Shown here in pieces: positions 1-7,792 of a DNA stretch of 32,903 bases. Below the pieces are notes generated by a model. That model had not been told where the DNA came from. It searched no databases and saw only the letters and a program-made list of their open reading frames with translations. Both the position numbers and the translations under genes were made by a program. Each line of letters opens with the position of its first letter. The stretch's first letter is position 1. The DNA is from Bacteroidales bacterium (GTDB taxonomy: Bacteria > Bacteroidota > Bacteroidia > Bacteroidales > B18-G4), in contig JAGYLD010000022.1 in NCBI GenBank assembly GCA_018401355.1, positions 1-32,903 of the forward strand, read 5' to 3'.

Positions 1-162
1 TCAGACCTCGAGATCATGGTCAGTGATGGTGGTGTAAAGATCAACAAAACCTCAAAAGTTGTGGTAACAGATATTGAAGCTAAAAACGGAGTTATCCATG
101 TGATCGACAATGTTCTTGTACCAGAGAAGAAAAAGAAAGCTTCCTCATCATCAGCATGCTGA
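1..162 (+). CDS. Fasciclin (FAS1) domain protein, C-terminal fragment
   Basis: This frame is open from the window edge to a TGA and encodes the last 53 residues of a protein that begins upstream of the window. It carries the end of a FAS1 domain: the block GVIHVIDNVLVP matches the closing strand of both FAS1 domains in the next gene (GVIHVIDKVMLPP and GVIHVIDEVILPP). After the domain comes a short basic and serine-rich tail ending KKKKASSSSAC. FAS1 proteins are extracellular adhesion or matrix proteins. The following fasciclin gene starts 45 nt downstream on the same strand, so the two probably form an operon of related surface proteins. The missing N-terminus prevents a statement about signal peptide or domain number. 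Confidence 0.8.
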   Translation, partial: SDLEIMVSDGGVKINKTSKVVVTDIEAKNGVIHVIDNVLVPEKKKKASSSSAC

Positions 163-207
163 GGACATATAAATTCAATTAATTAACAACCTTAAAAAAA
201 TATAACG

Positions 208-1161
208 ATGAAGAAAACAATTTTTAAATCAATGTTCCTGGTGCCGGCTTTGGCACTGACATTCATGCTGGCGTCATGCGATAAAGATGACGATGATGAC
301 GTTCAGCCGGCTCCGGCTCCCCAACCCAAAACGATTGTTGACATAGCAGTTGAAGACAATAACTTCAGCACTTTAGTTGAAGCCCTTCAAAAAGCGAATC
401 TTGTTCAGGCTATGGAAGCCGACGGACCCTTTACTGTATTTGCGCCAACAAACGATGCTTTCAATCAGCTTTTCACTGATCTTGGTGTTTCAGGCATCAA
501 TGATCTGACTGCAGAAACTCTGACACCAATTTTACTATATCATGTTCTGGGAGTAAAGGCTGAATCAAGTGGAATAAGCACTGGCTATTTTGAAACCATC
601 AACACCAGCGGACCAAATGGAAATACCGTACAGATATACGTAACTGTTGGTAATGGAGTTCAAATCAATGGCGATGTAAATGTAACAACAGCTGATATTG
701 ATGCATCTAACGGTGTGATTCATGTTATAGACAAGGTTATGCTGCCTCCAACTGTTGTTGACATGGCCATTAGTAATCCGGCTTTCAGTATTTTGGTTGA
801 AGCAGTGGTAAAGGCAAACTTAGTTGATGCCTTAAATGCTGAAGGCCCTTTTACTGTATTTGCACCAACAAATGATGCTTTCCAGGACCTTTTCAATGAT
901 TTGGGTGTTTCAGGCATTGCAGATTTAACTGCAGCCCAGCTCTCACCAATATTATTATATCATGTAGTGAATGGCAATGTTCGTTCTGATATGGTTTCCA
1001 CAGGAATGGTGCCAACACTGAATGGTGCCAGCATTGATGTTGTTGCTAACTCAAATGGTGTTACCTTAAATGGAACTGCCAATGTAGTTATTGTCGATGT
1101 TCAAGGAGCTAATGGAGTAATTCATGTGATTGACGAGGTAATACTCCCACCAACTAAATAA
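208..1161 (+). CDS. Fasciclin-domain lipoprotein with two FAS1 repeats
   Basis: This 317-residue protein has a lipoprotein signal peptide with lipobox LASC and lipidated Cys24, followed by an Asp-rich stretch and a Pro/Ala linker. Two FAS1 domains follow at about residues 42-180 and 181-316. Each has the conserved FAS1 block GPFTVFAPTNDAF, the ILLYHV segment and the closing GVIHVID strand. The two repeats are very similar in DNA as well, so the second domain is probably an internal duplication. FAS1 domains mediate adhesion and matrix contact. The Asp run after Cys24 resembles the acidic signals that direct some Bacteroidota lipoproteins outward, which would suit surface display, but this is inferred. 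It lies 45 nt after another FAS1 gene and is followed by a clear terminator. Confidence 0.93.
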   Translation: MKKTIFKSMFLVPALALTFMLASCDKDDDDDVQPAPAPQPKTIVDIAVEDNNFSTLVEALQKANLVQAMEADGPFTVFAPTNDAFNQLFTDLGVSGINDLTAETLTPILLYHVLGVKAESSGISTGYFETINTSGPNGNTVQIYVTVGNGVQINGDVNVTTADIDASNGVIHVIDKVMLPPTVVDMAISNPAFSILVEAVVKANLVDALNAEGPFTVFAPTNDAFQDLFNDLGVSGIADLTAAQLSPILLYHVVNGNVRSDMVSTGMVPTLNGASIDVVANSNGVTLNGTANVVIVDVQGANGVIHVIDEVILPPTK

Positions 1162-1182
1162 TCTAAATTGCTTTTTCATAAC

Positions 1183-1212
1183 AAACCGGCCCCGGAAAAG
1201 GCCGGTTTTTTT
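1183..1212 (+). terminator. Rho-independent terminator after the fasciclin genes
   Basis: The arms AAACCGGCC (1183-1191) and GGCCGGTTT (1200-1208) form a perfect 9-bp stem with an 8-nt loop, followed by a T tract to 1212. It begins 21 nt after the stop of the fasciclin lipoprotein gene, where the FAS1 operon should end. Confidence 0.9.
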
Positions 1213-1326
1213 GTGCCGGTAACCATTCTTATATATTGTGGTGAGCAGTTTTATTGGCTTTGTTTTATAATGCTGACATAATGCACCTCCCAGGCAACTT
1301 TTGTTGTAATATGTTGTTATACATAT

Positions 1327-1935
1327 ATGTTGATCAGGATATTTCTGTTTGTATTGCTTTTAGTATTTGCTGAGGCCAGGATATATTCCCAGGAAGCTGA
1401 TCCTTTCCTGTCAGGATTTTTTGCTGTGCAGCAGGATGACGGCATTTATTTGCGCTGGACAATAAAAGCCGGGAATACCTGTGATGGAACAAGGATTCAA
1501 CGTTTCAGTGAGGGTATTGGTTATGAGAATATCGGAGAAATTCCCGGTGTATGTGGTAATCCTGATGTTTCTGTATCCTATGATTTTACCGATTCCAATC
1601 CTGAAAAGAACAAGACAAACCTCTACCGCCTTGAAATGGGCATCCTGGGGAACAGCAGTCCGGTTGCAATAGAATATCTTGTTTTGAATGATGAGGGCTT
1701 TTCAGTCCAGCCTAATCCGGTAAAAGGCCGTTCCAGGCTGCTTTTTAACAATCCTGATAATGTTGAAACAACACTGTTGGTTGCGGATATGAGCGGAAAA
1801 ATAGTGTGGCAAAGTGAAACATCCAATAATTACTTCTTCATTGACAGCAATTTCCTTGGATCAGGAATGTATATGTTTACCCTGAAAAATGATAATTCAG
1901 GATATACGAAAGGAAAAATTCTGGTCGTTCAATAA
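1327..1935 (+). CDS. Small secreted protein with T9SS type A sorting domain
   Basis: The 202-residue product starts with a hydrophobic signal peptide, with cleavage likely near Gln22. A mid region of about 100 residues looks like a single fibronectin-III-type beta sandwich (it contains YENIGEIPG and LYRLEMG). Residues from about 128 onward form a T9SS C-terminal domain: VQPNPVKGR, then VADMSGKIVW, and a final GMYMFTLKN...GKILVV. The family knowledge is that such domains direct export across the outer membrane by the type IX system. No catalytic residues can be named, so the job of the mature domain is unknown. The ATG at 1327 is the only start that keeps the signal peptide intact. Confidence 0.85.
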   Translation: MLIRIFLFVLLLVFAEARIYSQEADPFLSGFFAVQQDDGIYLRWTIKAGNTCDGTRIQRFSEGIGYENIGEIPGVCGNPDVSVSYDFTDSNPEKNKTNLYRLEMGILGNSSPVAIEYLVLNDEGFSVQPNPVKGRSRLLFNNPDNVETTLLVADMSGKIVWQSETSNNYFFIDSNFLGSGMYMFTLKNDNSGYTKGKILVVQ

Positions 1936-1936
1936 A

Positions 1937-1996
1937 AATCCGTGTAATCCTTGGTTATTGATTTCACCACAGATTACACAGATTATCGCAGATTAA
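1937..1996. repeat. Short direct repeats of CAGATTA
   Basis: In the gap between two convergent genes CAGATTA occurs at 1970-1976, 1979-1985 and 1989-1995, preceded by an ATCCGTGTAATCC segment. The last copy overlaps the stop codon of the minus-strand Omp28/PKD gene. Similar ATCCGTGTAATCC and CACAGATTACACAGATTA tracts recur between genes in many environmental bacteria. That statement is from memory and was not checked. Function unknown. Confidence 0.5.
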
Positions 1997-3588
1997 TTTG
2001 TTTTGATGATTTTTCTTATAATAGTTGAAGCATCATCCTGGATTACAACAAAATAGACACCATTTTGAAGATGTGATAAATCCATTGTAAGCAATTGAAC
2101 CATGCCGGAATTTACCGGGATATTCATCACATTTTTCCCATCCGGAGCAATAATTTTCACCACACTCAGAACTGACTTCCTGTTAAATTCAATGTGCAAA
2201 GCATCTTTGCAGGGATTAGGGTACATCACAACATTACCATCAGGGTTTGTTTCGTGTAAACCTACTCCACCCACATGGATATATGCCTCTTTTGCCAGAA
2301 TGCTTTCTCCAAACTCGTTGGAAGTCATCAAGGTTACATTATATTCTCCGGGAACATCATATTGTATAGCAGGGGGGGTCTGTTCATTGGATGCATCCGG
2401 ATCTCCTCCCGGGAAAGACCATGCCCATGCAAGGGGGGTATGTGTCGATAAATCCGTGAACTGCACCGTTTCACCCTCCACAATATTGGTATTGTCCGCT
2501 TCGAAGTCGGATTCCGGGGCATAACCCACAACGATGTAATCCGTCTTGGTCACCTCACTTTGTCCGGCAGCATTGCTAACAGACAGAGTTACTGAATAGT
2601 TACCAATGGTATTATACATGACAGGCGGAGGATTTTGAAGTGAAGATGAGGCAGGATCTCCTCCGTCAAATGTCCATTCCCACTCTGTTGGATCACCAGT
2701 GGATTCATCTTCAAAGGCAACGGTCGTTCCAAGTCCGACCGTCGTATCGGCAGCAGAGAAATCTGCTGTAGGAGGAATGATTGTGTGATCACCGACATCT
2801 ACACCCACCCCGCTGATCACTTCTTCACTGTTGTAATCCACAACAAAGGCCAGCAGCTCGCAATTGTCCATGTTATAACCCATATTTGAATTATCGAAGC
2901 TGTAATTCATTACCACCAGGGATCCTTGTACTGTGGAGCCACGTAACTGGTCACCCCATTGGGCTGCAAATGATTCTCTGAAAACATGTTTGTGAACGTA
3001 ACTTGCAGATCCTCCGGACTGCTGGGCAATAAGGTCGTTTTCGGCCAGGGTAACATACAGCCGGACATCCTGTTGCACGGTTTCGGTAAAATATATTTCT
3101 ACAGTGACATCCAGCATATTGGTGGATGGATTGAAGGTTGAGGCCATCCCGACATTCAGGGGTGAAGATTCGCCCATGATGGTATTTGCATGCTGGGTCC
3201 ATACAGTTCTACTTTGAATTTTCTCACCATTCCATTCCCTCCTTTGGATAAATGAACTTGGCATAAACCTGGAACTTCCGCAATATGGAGTTGAATAAAA
3301 TGCATTGGGATATGTCCTCCTGAAATCAGGATTGCCCGCGTAAGGTTGCGTATAGCTGGAATTTGACGGGTGATAGGCTACGCAAAAAGCCCTGCCCGGG
3401 TTGTTTTGCAGTATGGATGCCATTACCTGATGCCCTGACGGACAATTGGGGCAACGAACCCCTGTAAATTCTTCCAGGATGGCGTTCTTGTTTTGAGGCT
3501 CAGTGCTGACATAGTTTTGGGCCATGATGGCTTGTATTGCCATGATAAACAAGAAAATAAAAGTTGATAATAAAGGGAGTTTTTTCAT
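1993..3588 (-). CDS. Omp28-like thioredoxin-fold protein with two PKD domains and T9SS sorting domain
   Basis: A 531-residue secreted protein. A signal peptide covers residues 1-23. An Omp28-related region follows, with LEEFTGVRCPNCPSG at residues 39-51. The Cys46-x-x-Cys49 pair sits where a thioredoxin-fold active site would be. Two PKD domains lie at about 272-355 and 356-440, each with the W-x-W-x-F/FPGGDP and Y-x-V-T-L signatures. From about 450 there is a T9SS C-terminal domain (VVMYPNPC, then LQNGVYFVVI). PKD domains usually mediate protein or polysaccharide contacts, and the CxxC region suggests a redox or disulfide role, but no activity is shown by the sequence. It is transcribed alone from a good Bacteroidota-type promoter and is convergent with the preceding T9SS gene. 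Confidence 0.87.
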   Translation of the reverse strand: MKKLPLLSTFIFLFIMAIQAIMAQNYVSTEPQNKNAILEEFTGVRCPNCPSGHQVMASILQNNPGRAFCVAYHPSNSSYTQPYAGNPDFRRTYPNAFYSTPYCGSSRFMPSSFIQRREWNGEKIQSRTVWTQHANTIMGESSPLNVGMASTFNPSTNMLDVTVEIYFTETVQQDVRLYVTLAENDLIAQQSGGSASYVHKHVFRESFAAQWGDQLRGSTVQGSLVVMNYSFDNSNMGYNMDNCELLAFVVDYNSEEVISGVGVDVGDHTIIPPTADFSAADTTVGLGTTVAFEDESTGDPTEWEWTFDGGDPASSSLQNPPPVMYNTIGNYSVTLSVSNAAGQSEVTKTDYIVVGYAPESDFEADNTNIVEGETVQFTDLSTHTPLAWAWSFPGGDPDASNEQTPPAIQYDVPGEYNVTLMTSNEFGESILAKEAYIHVGGVGLHETNPDGNVVMYPNPCKDALHIEFNRKSVLSVVKIIAPDGKNVMNIPVNSGMVQLLTMDLSHLQNGVYFVVIQDDASTIIRKIIKTN

Positions 3589-3616
3589 CGCATTTGATTT
3601 GAGGTATTTATATCGT

Positions 3617-3647
3617 CAAATTTAAAGATATAAATCTATCAATGCAA
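3617..3647 (-). promoter_or_regulatory. Bacteroidota-type promoter for the Omp28/PKD gene
   Basis: On the minus strand TTG (3645-3647) is followed after 20 nt by TAAATTTG (3617-3624). This matches the Bacteroidota -33 TTG and -7 TAnnTTTG pattern. The gene starts at 3588, leaving a leader of roughly 25 nt. Confidence 0.5.
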
Positions 3648-3703
3648 TAAAAAAAACAGGATCTGCATATTAACAACCAACAGCTTCTTCGACTTCTTCG
3701 TGA

Positions 3704-3919
3704 TGGCTGCAATTCGGCTGTTTTCTCTGCTGTGGCAATCGAGGCATGACCTATCCTCACCTAACCAGAAAAGAATTGGCTGAACTGGCTGGAATGTCAA
3801 CGGAAAATGTCATTCGTATCCTGAAAAATTTTCAGCAAGACGGACTGCTTGAAATAAAAGGCAAGACATTTGCCATTAAGGATGATATTGGCTTGCGAAA
3901 ATTGTGTCATGTAGGGTAG
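3704..3919 (+). pseudogene. Crp/Fnr-family regulator remnant (C-terminal HTH only)
   Basis: A short plus-strand frame between two minus-strand genes encodes a recognisable Crp-type winged helix. From the ATG at 3746, 57 residues read LTRKELAELAGMSTENVIR, then a recognition-helix and wing segment with LKNFQQDGLLEIKGK. This is the C-terminus of Bacteroidota Crp/Fnr regulators, which bind DNA through this HTH. The N-terminal cyclic-nucleotide-binding domain and dimerisation helix are missing. Upstream, the same frame is stopped by TGA at 3701. A neighbouring frame (about 3679-3748) is open and Leu-rich, but I could not match it to the family with confidence. I regard it as a decayed gene. A stand-alone 57-residue HTH protein from 3746 is less likely. 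Confidence 0.6.
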
Positions 3920-3924
3920 CACCT

Positions 3925-4896
3925 TTATTTCTTATATTGATCGAACCATTGAATTGTATCCCGGATGGTATCTTTTAATGGCCTTGGTTTAAAATCAAGA
4001 TGCTTTTTTGCTTTTGAATTGTCAATATTTCTGCTGCTACCTGCAACCACCATCAATGAATCCTTTGTATACAATGGTTGCTCTTTTTTAAACCATGACA
4101 TCGCCTGAATAAATGGTAAGCCCAACCAGGCAATGAACATTGGCATTTCCAGTTTTGGCGTATTATTTCCGGTTAATTCTTCAACCATCAGAGAAATTTC
4201 CTTCAGGCTATGCCACTTTCCCGATAAGATATAGCGCTTACCAGGCACTCCTTTTAGGGTCGCATTGCATGCTGCATTCACTACATCCCTGACATCAACC
4301 CAATTATATCCTCCGGGAATAATTGCAGGAATAGAATTTGATCTGAGTTGCCGGATCAGCTGTCCTGACATTGAAGGTGCAAAATCATTAGGACCCATGA
4401 TGGCCGTTGGGTTCAAAACAATTGTTTCAAGAATTTCTGTCGGGATGTCCTGTATAAGCTTTTCAGCCTTTGCCTTTGAGGTTTCGTACATGATCCTGCT
4501 TTTCGAAATCAATGGACGGTTCTCGTCAAGGGGAGAAGTATTGTTGGAGTGATCGATGGCGTGTATGGTACTGAAATGGATCAGCCTTCGTACATTATTC
4601 CTGATGCATGCCTCGATGATGTTCTTTGTACCTTCTACAATTGTGGTAAACATTGATTTCTTATTGCCGAGGAGGTCTATTTTTGCGGCCAGGTGAAATA
4701 CAACTTCAGCATCTTTTACGAGGTTATTGAGGGAGTTTGGAATGAGAACATCGCCTTCAATCAGTTGCATTTCGACATTTTTGAGGCTATCAGCAGAATG
4801 GTGTTTCAAGCCTTTGAGATTATGTCCCAGAGAGCTGAGCTTTCTGCACAGGTTGTTCCCTACATGGCCGCTGGCTCCGGTAACAGCGATTTTCAT
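3925..4896 (-). CDS. NAD(P)-dependent extended SDR (epimerase/dehydratase family)
   Basis: A 323-residue extended short-chain dehydrogenase. The Rossmann nucleotide-binding motif TGASGHVG is at residues 6-13, the catalytic Ser/Thr in HFST at 109-110, and the YxxxK pair is Tyr137/Lys141. The overall pattern resembles dihydroflavonol-4-reductase and 3-beta-hydroxysteroid dehydrogenase relatives, which reduce ketones on large substrates. It starts 11 nt after the cysteate-synthase-like gene and must be co-transcribed with it. That context makes 3-ketocapnine reduction in sulfonolipid synthesis a reasonable guess, but the substrate cannot be read from the sequence. Another reductase or epimerase role remains possible. 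No membrane segment is seen, so it is probably cytoplasmic. Confidence 0.85.
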   Translation of the reverse strand: MKIAVTGASGHVGNNLCRKLSSLGHNLKGLKHHSADSLKNVEMQLIEGDVLIPNSLNNLVKDAEVVFHLAAKIDLLGNKKSMFTTIVEGTKNIIEACIRNNVRRLIHFSTIHAIDHSNNTSPLDENRPLISKSRIMYETSKAKAEKLIQDIPTEILETIVLNPTAIMGPNDFAPSMSGQLIRQLRSNSIPAIIPGGYNWVDVRDVVNAACNATLKGVPGKRYILSGKWHSLKEISLMVEELTGNNTPKLEMPMFIAWLGLPFIQAMSWFKKEQPLYTKDSLMVVAGSSRNIDNSKAKKHLDFKPRPLKDTIRDTIQWFDQYKK

Positions 4897-4907
4897 CTGT
4901 ATCCAAA

Positions 4908-6188
4908 TTAAAACAGGGTTTCAATATTTTCAAAAACTTCTTCAGGATCAGGATCAATTTTAAAGAAAAGAGAGGGTTTAAGATAATGAAGTCTGTTTTC
5001 CTTTTTAAATTTTTCTTCCCCACCTCCTGTAATATTAAGCATGATAACCGCATTTTTTTCTACCATATTTTCGCTTACAGCTTGTATCAGTGATGCTGTT
5101 GCAATTGCTGCTGCCGGGTGAAGGTCTATGCCTTCGAATTTTTCAAAAAGGTCATTGGCTATGATTGCTTCTTCATTATTGCAAATGATCACATCTCCGC
5201 CGGCATCTGTCATGGCATCAAAAAGTCCACCGATCAGGGAGTAAGGTGGTTTTCGGTTGGAAAGGACTTTTGCACTTATCTCCGCCACCTGCTTTCTTGC
5301 AATTTCGTCATCCATTGCCAGGATATTTCTTGAACCGGCTTTCCATGCATCGAAAATGGGAGTAAAGGGATAGTTTTGTGACACCATCAGCTTCATTTTA
5401 TTCTTTCCAAAACGGCCATCCTGGATCAACCTTAAATTGGCCTCCCATGCAGCTATGGCACCTGTACCGCTACCAATGGCCTGAAAGTAGTAATCCGGGA
5501 TCTTCCCAATGAATTCGGCAGCAGACAAAACGGTTGTTCCCATGCCATCGCGCCTGGCTACGTTTTTAGCTCCGCCTTCAGGAAAGAACCCCGGGTGCCG
5601 GCAGGCAATGTTTGAAAGGTGGATGGCATCAAAATAATCACTTCCTTTTTCTGAAACGATGAGCCTGACATTATCATTGATAGGGGAGTCAAACCAAAGC
5701 ACGTCAATATTGTCTTCGGGTACAGTGAGTAATAAAGGAATGTTGTTGTCTGAGCAAACCCTGGCAAAGGCCCGCGCTGTATTTCCTGCGGATGCAACAA
5801 CAAGAATTTTATCACTTTGGCTGTTCATTCTGCCACAAACGGAATATGCCTCCGTTTCTTTGAATGAGCAGGTTTTCATCATTCCCCCTTTTTCAGGCCA
5901 GTAGCCGCTAAAGGTGATATACAGGTTTTTTAGGCCCAGTTCTTTGGCAAGGCCTTCACTTTTGTATGTCACCGGTGGTGCAGAACCTTTCAGGTGCCTG
6001 TGAACAGGCAGCCAATCGGAATATTTGTAAATGCCAAAATCGTTGCTTTTAAAATCAATTTGCTTTTTGTCGTATATGGCACGGATAAAGCCTGGCTGGC
6101 TTTCGTTTGGTGCTTCCAGCATCCAATCTTTGTCGTCGAAGGTCTTCCCGGAAACAAGAGATTTGAGATGGTAACTCGTTTTGGTCAT
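4908..6188 (-). CDS. Cysteate-synthase-like PLP enzyme (threonine synthase fold)
   Basis: A 426-residue fold-type II PLP enzyme. It carries PVTYKSEGLAKELGLKNL (72-89), GYWPEKGGMMKTCSFKETEA with the likely PLP lysine Lys110, the cofactor-phosphate loop SAGNTARA (133-140), the signature AIGSGTGAIAAWEA (237-250) and a late NITGGGEEKF. These blocks match my memory of cysteate synthase, which makes L-cysteate from O-phosphoserine and sulfite, more closely than ordinary threonine synthase. In methanogens cysteate feeds coenzyme M. In Bacteroidota it is the head-group precursor of sulfonolipids such as capnine and sulfobacin. It is the first gene of a two-gene operon with an SDR. A diverged threonine-synthase paralogue is the main alternative. 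It is cytoplasmic, with no signal peptide. Confidence 0.8.
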   Translation of the reverse strand: MTKTSYHLKSLVSGKTFDDKDWMLEAPNESQPGFIRAIYDKKQIDFKSNDFGIYKYSDWLPVHRHLKGSAPPVTYKSEGLAKELGLKNLYITFSGYWPEKGGMMKTCSFKETEAYSVCGRMNSQSDKILVVASAGNTARAFARVCSDNNIPLLLTVPEDNIDVLWFDSPINDNVRLIVSEKGSDYFDAIHLSNIACRHPGFFPEGGAKNVARRDGMGTTVLSAAEFIGKIPDYYFQAIGSGTGAIAAWEANLRLIQDGRFGKNKMKLMVSQNYPFTPIFDAWKAGSRNILAMDDEIARKQVAEISAKVLSNRKPPYSLIGGLFDAMTDAGGDVIICNNEEAIIANDLFEKFEGIDLHPAAAIATASLIQAVSENMVEKNAVIMLNITGGGEEKFKKENRLHYLKPSLFFKIDPDPEEVFENIETLF

Positions 6189-6211
6189 TGGCTTGAATTT
6201 GATTCCCGTGC

Positions 6212-6219
6212 CAAAAGTA
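6212..6219 (-). promoter_or_regulatory. Candidate -7 element for the cysteate synthase operon
   Basis: The minus strand reads TACTTTTG, a perfect TAnnTTTG, about 24 nt before the ATG at 6188. No clear -33 TTG is seen at normal spacing. The bases that follow, GCACGGG, resemble those after the element at 8757. Confidence 0.4.
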
Positions 6220-6275
6220 ATAAATTCGCATTATTTTGTACCTTGTATGACGAAACAATCCTAAACATTTTGATC

Positions 6276-7214
6276 ATGAATGAAACCAAACGGATCCTTG
6301 CTGTATTAATTTTTGCTTATTTAAGTATTGGTAGTGCGTTGTCACAAAAATTCCCTGCTAATAGCAACGATGGTTGGTTTAACCCTTCTTGTGATACTTT
6401 GCATTTTCCCCTTACAGGAACACCCACATTGTACTCTGTTTCATCCCCTGGATCCGGTTATGTCTGTGGCAATAACTCCTATGGTGATCTTGCCAAAGCA
6501 GACTATTTTGCTCCTGATAGCATAGGCAGGAGAGTGTATAAGGCATTTTTTGATTTTGCACTTGCAGTCAACGAATCTGGTCAGAACCCGGATATCGATT
6601 TTAAGATTTGGGATACACAGGGTTCAGATAGCCTTCCCGGCAATGTTTTAGGAACAGCTTCCAAATCATTGTCTTCTATAATTTCAGATATTCAGGCTGG
6701 TTATATGACAGAAGTGAATTTTAATCCTCCTGTAGAAGTGAATGCCCCTTTTTTCCTTGGTGTAATTTTGCCAATTGATGAAGGCGATACCCTGGCCCTG
6801 ATATCAAATCTTGACGGGGAGGTGGATCCTGGAATATCTTATGAGCAATGGTCAGAAGGGGAATGGTATCCAGTAAATAGTGGTAGTTCCTGGGGCCTGA
6901 ACCTTATGCAATCCATTTTTGCGATCTATTGTGATGTGGGGTATAATATCCCTACCCATTCAAGGGCTTTGAGTTTCAGAGTTTTTCCAAACCCTGCAAA
7001 CAATTTGGTTAATATTACCTTGGAGCAAGTGGCATGGGAAAGTATAGCTTTAATAAAGGTTTTTAGTACGTCCGGTCAGGTTTTGGATGTGTTTGAGGTT
7101 CCAGATGGGAACCAATCCATTCAATTGAATATTACAGGGTATCCTGCCGGGTTATACTATATTTCTGTTCTTTCGGAAACAATAATAATTACTAAAAAAC
7201 TCCTGGTTTATTAA
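6276..7214 (+). CDS. Secreted protein with T9SS type A sorting domain
   Basis: I place the start at the ATG at 6276, giving 312 residues. The open frame extends upstream to 5994, but that part lies inside the divergent cysteate synthase gene. The 6276 start gives a good signal peptide (NETKRILAVLIFAYLSIG...). The body, about residues 20-225, has no family I recognise. It is rich in beta-forming segments and has Cys in NPSCDT and GYVCGNN that could pair. The C-terminus is a T9SS sorting domain: FRVFPNPANNLVNIT, then VFSTSGQVL, and a final AGLYYISV...KKLLVY. It is therefore exported through the type IX system to the surface or medium. A small lipoprotein gene follows 19 nt downstream and may be co-transcribed. 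Confidence 0.82.
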   Translation: MNETKRILAVLIFAYLSIGSALSQKFPANSNDGWFNPSCDTLHFPLTGTPTLYSVSSPGSGYVCGNNSYGDLAKADYFAPDSIGRRVYKAFFDFALAVNESGQNPDIDFKIWDTQGSDSLPGNVLGTASKSLSSIISDIQAGYMTEVNFNPPVEVNAPFFLGVILPIDEGDTLALISNLDGEVDPGISYEQWSEGEWYPVNSGSSWGLNLMQSIFAIYCDVGYNIPTHSRALSFRVFPNPANNLVNITLEQVAWESIALIKVFSTSGQVLDVFEVPDGNQSIQLNITGYPAGLYYISVLSETIIITKKLLVY

Positions 7215-7233
7215 CATCAGGTTAAAAGAAATT

Positions 7234-7788
7234 ATGAAGAAGATATTCCTGACATCAATAGCATTATTTACTTTCCTTTTTTCCTGCTCCCAGGAATACT
7301 TCACTGTGGAAGATTGGAATTTCAGGATTAGAAAAGTATCGGAACCATTTGTTTTCCAGGATGAAAACTATAGTTTTACTGCCAGTTTTGATCTTGAAGG
7401 TAAAGATATGTTACTTGTTGAGGTTTATCCAAAAGATCGAAGCTGCAAGGCAGACAGTATTTGCCTGCAAAGTGAAATGGATCGCATCTTTATAGACATC
7501 AAAAATCAGGATAGAGAAAGGTTCGACGGGCTTAAACTGATTGAGCGCAGTGCTCGCTTAAAAAATGGGTTTAAGGGATTACATGCAATATATTCTGGTG
7601 GTGAGGAAAATGCCATTATCGACATATATGTTACCGAGGGATTCGTTTATGCTTTGTCCCTGACAACAAAAAAGGATCCATCAAATTATATTGAAGCTTT
7701 GAACTCCTTTGAATTCTTAAGGGAGTTAAAAGAACACGGCAAAAGGTCAAAGGAATTTCAGGAAAAAAAGAATGCCATCAGGAATTAG
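7234..7788 (+). CDS. Hypothetical lipoprotein
   Basis: The 184-residue product has a short lipoprotein signal with lipobox LFSC (Cys18), so it should be lipid-anchored in the periplasm or at the surface. The mature part begins with FTVEDWNFRIRKVSEPF and has an alpha/beta look, with regular charged helices late in the sequence (ELKEHGKRSKEFQEKK). This resembles the small PsbP-like proteins seen in Bacteroidota, but I cannot assign a family with certainty. It sits 19 nt after a T9SS protein gene on the same strand and ends 4 nt before the stop of a convergent glycosyltransferase. Function unknown. Confidence 0.75.
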   Translation: MKKIFLTSIALFTFLFSCSQEYFTVEDWNFRIRKVSEPFVFQDENYSFTASFDLEGKDMLLVEVYPKDRSCKADSICLQSEMDRIFIDIKNQDRERFDGLKLIERSARLKNGFKGLHAIYSGGEENAIIDIYVTEGFVYALSLTTKKDPSNYIEALNSFEFLRELKEHGKRSKEFQEKKNAIRN

Positions 7789-7792
7789 TTTT

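Noticed and set aside
6200-6219. TTGGCACG on the minus strand, like a sigma-54 -24 element
   Set aside because: No TTGC-type -12 element at the required spacing. The overlapping TACTTTTG fits the primary-sigma pattern better.
5994-6275. N-terminal extension of the T9SS protein frame
   Set aside because: It lies on the opposite strand of the cysteate synthase gene, lacks a signal peptide, and would bury the good signal peptide that starts at 6276.
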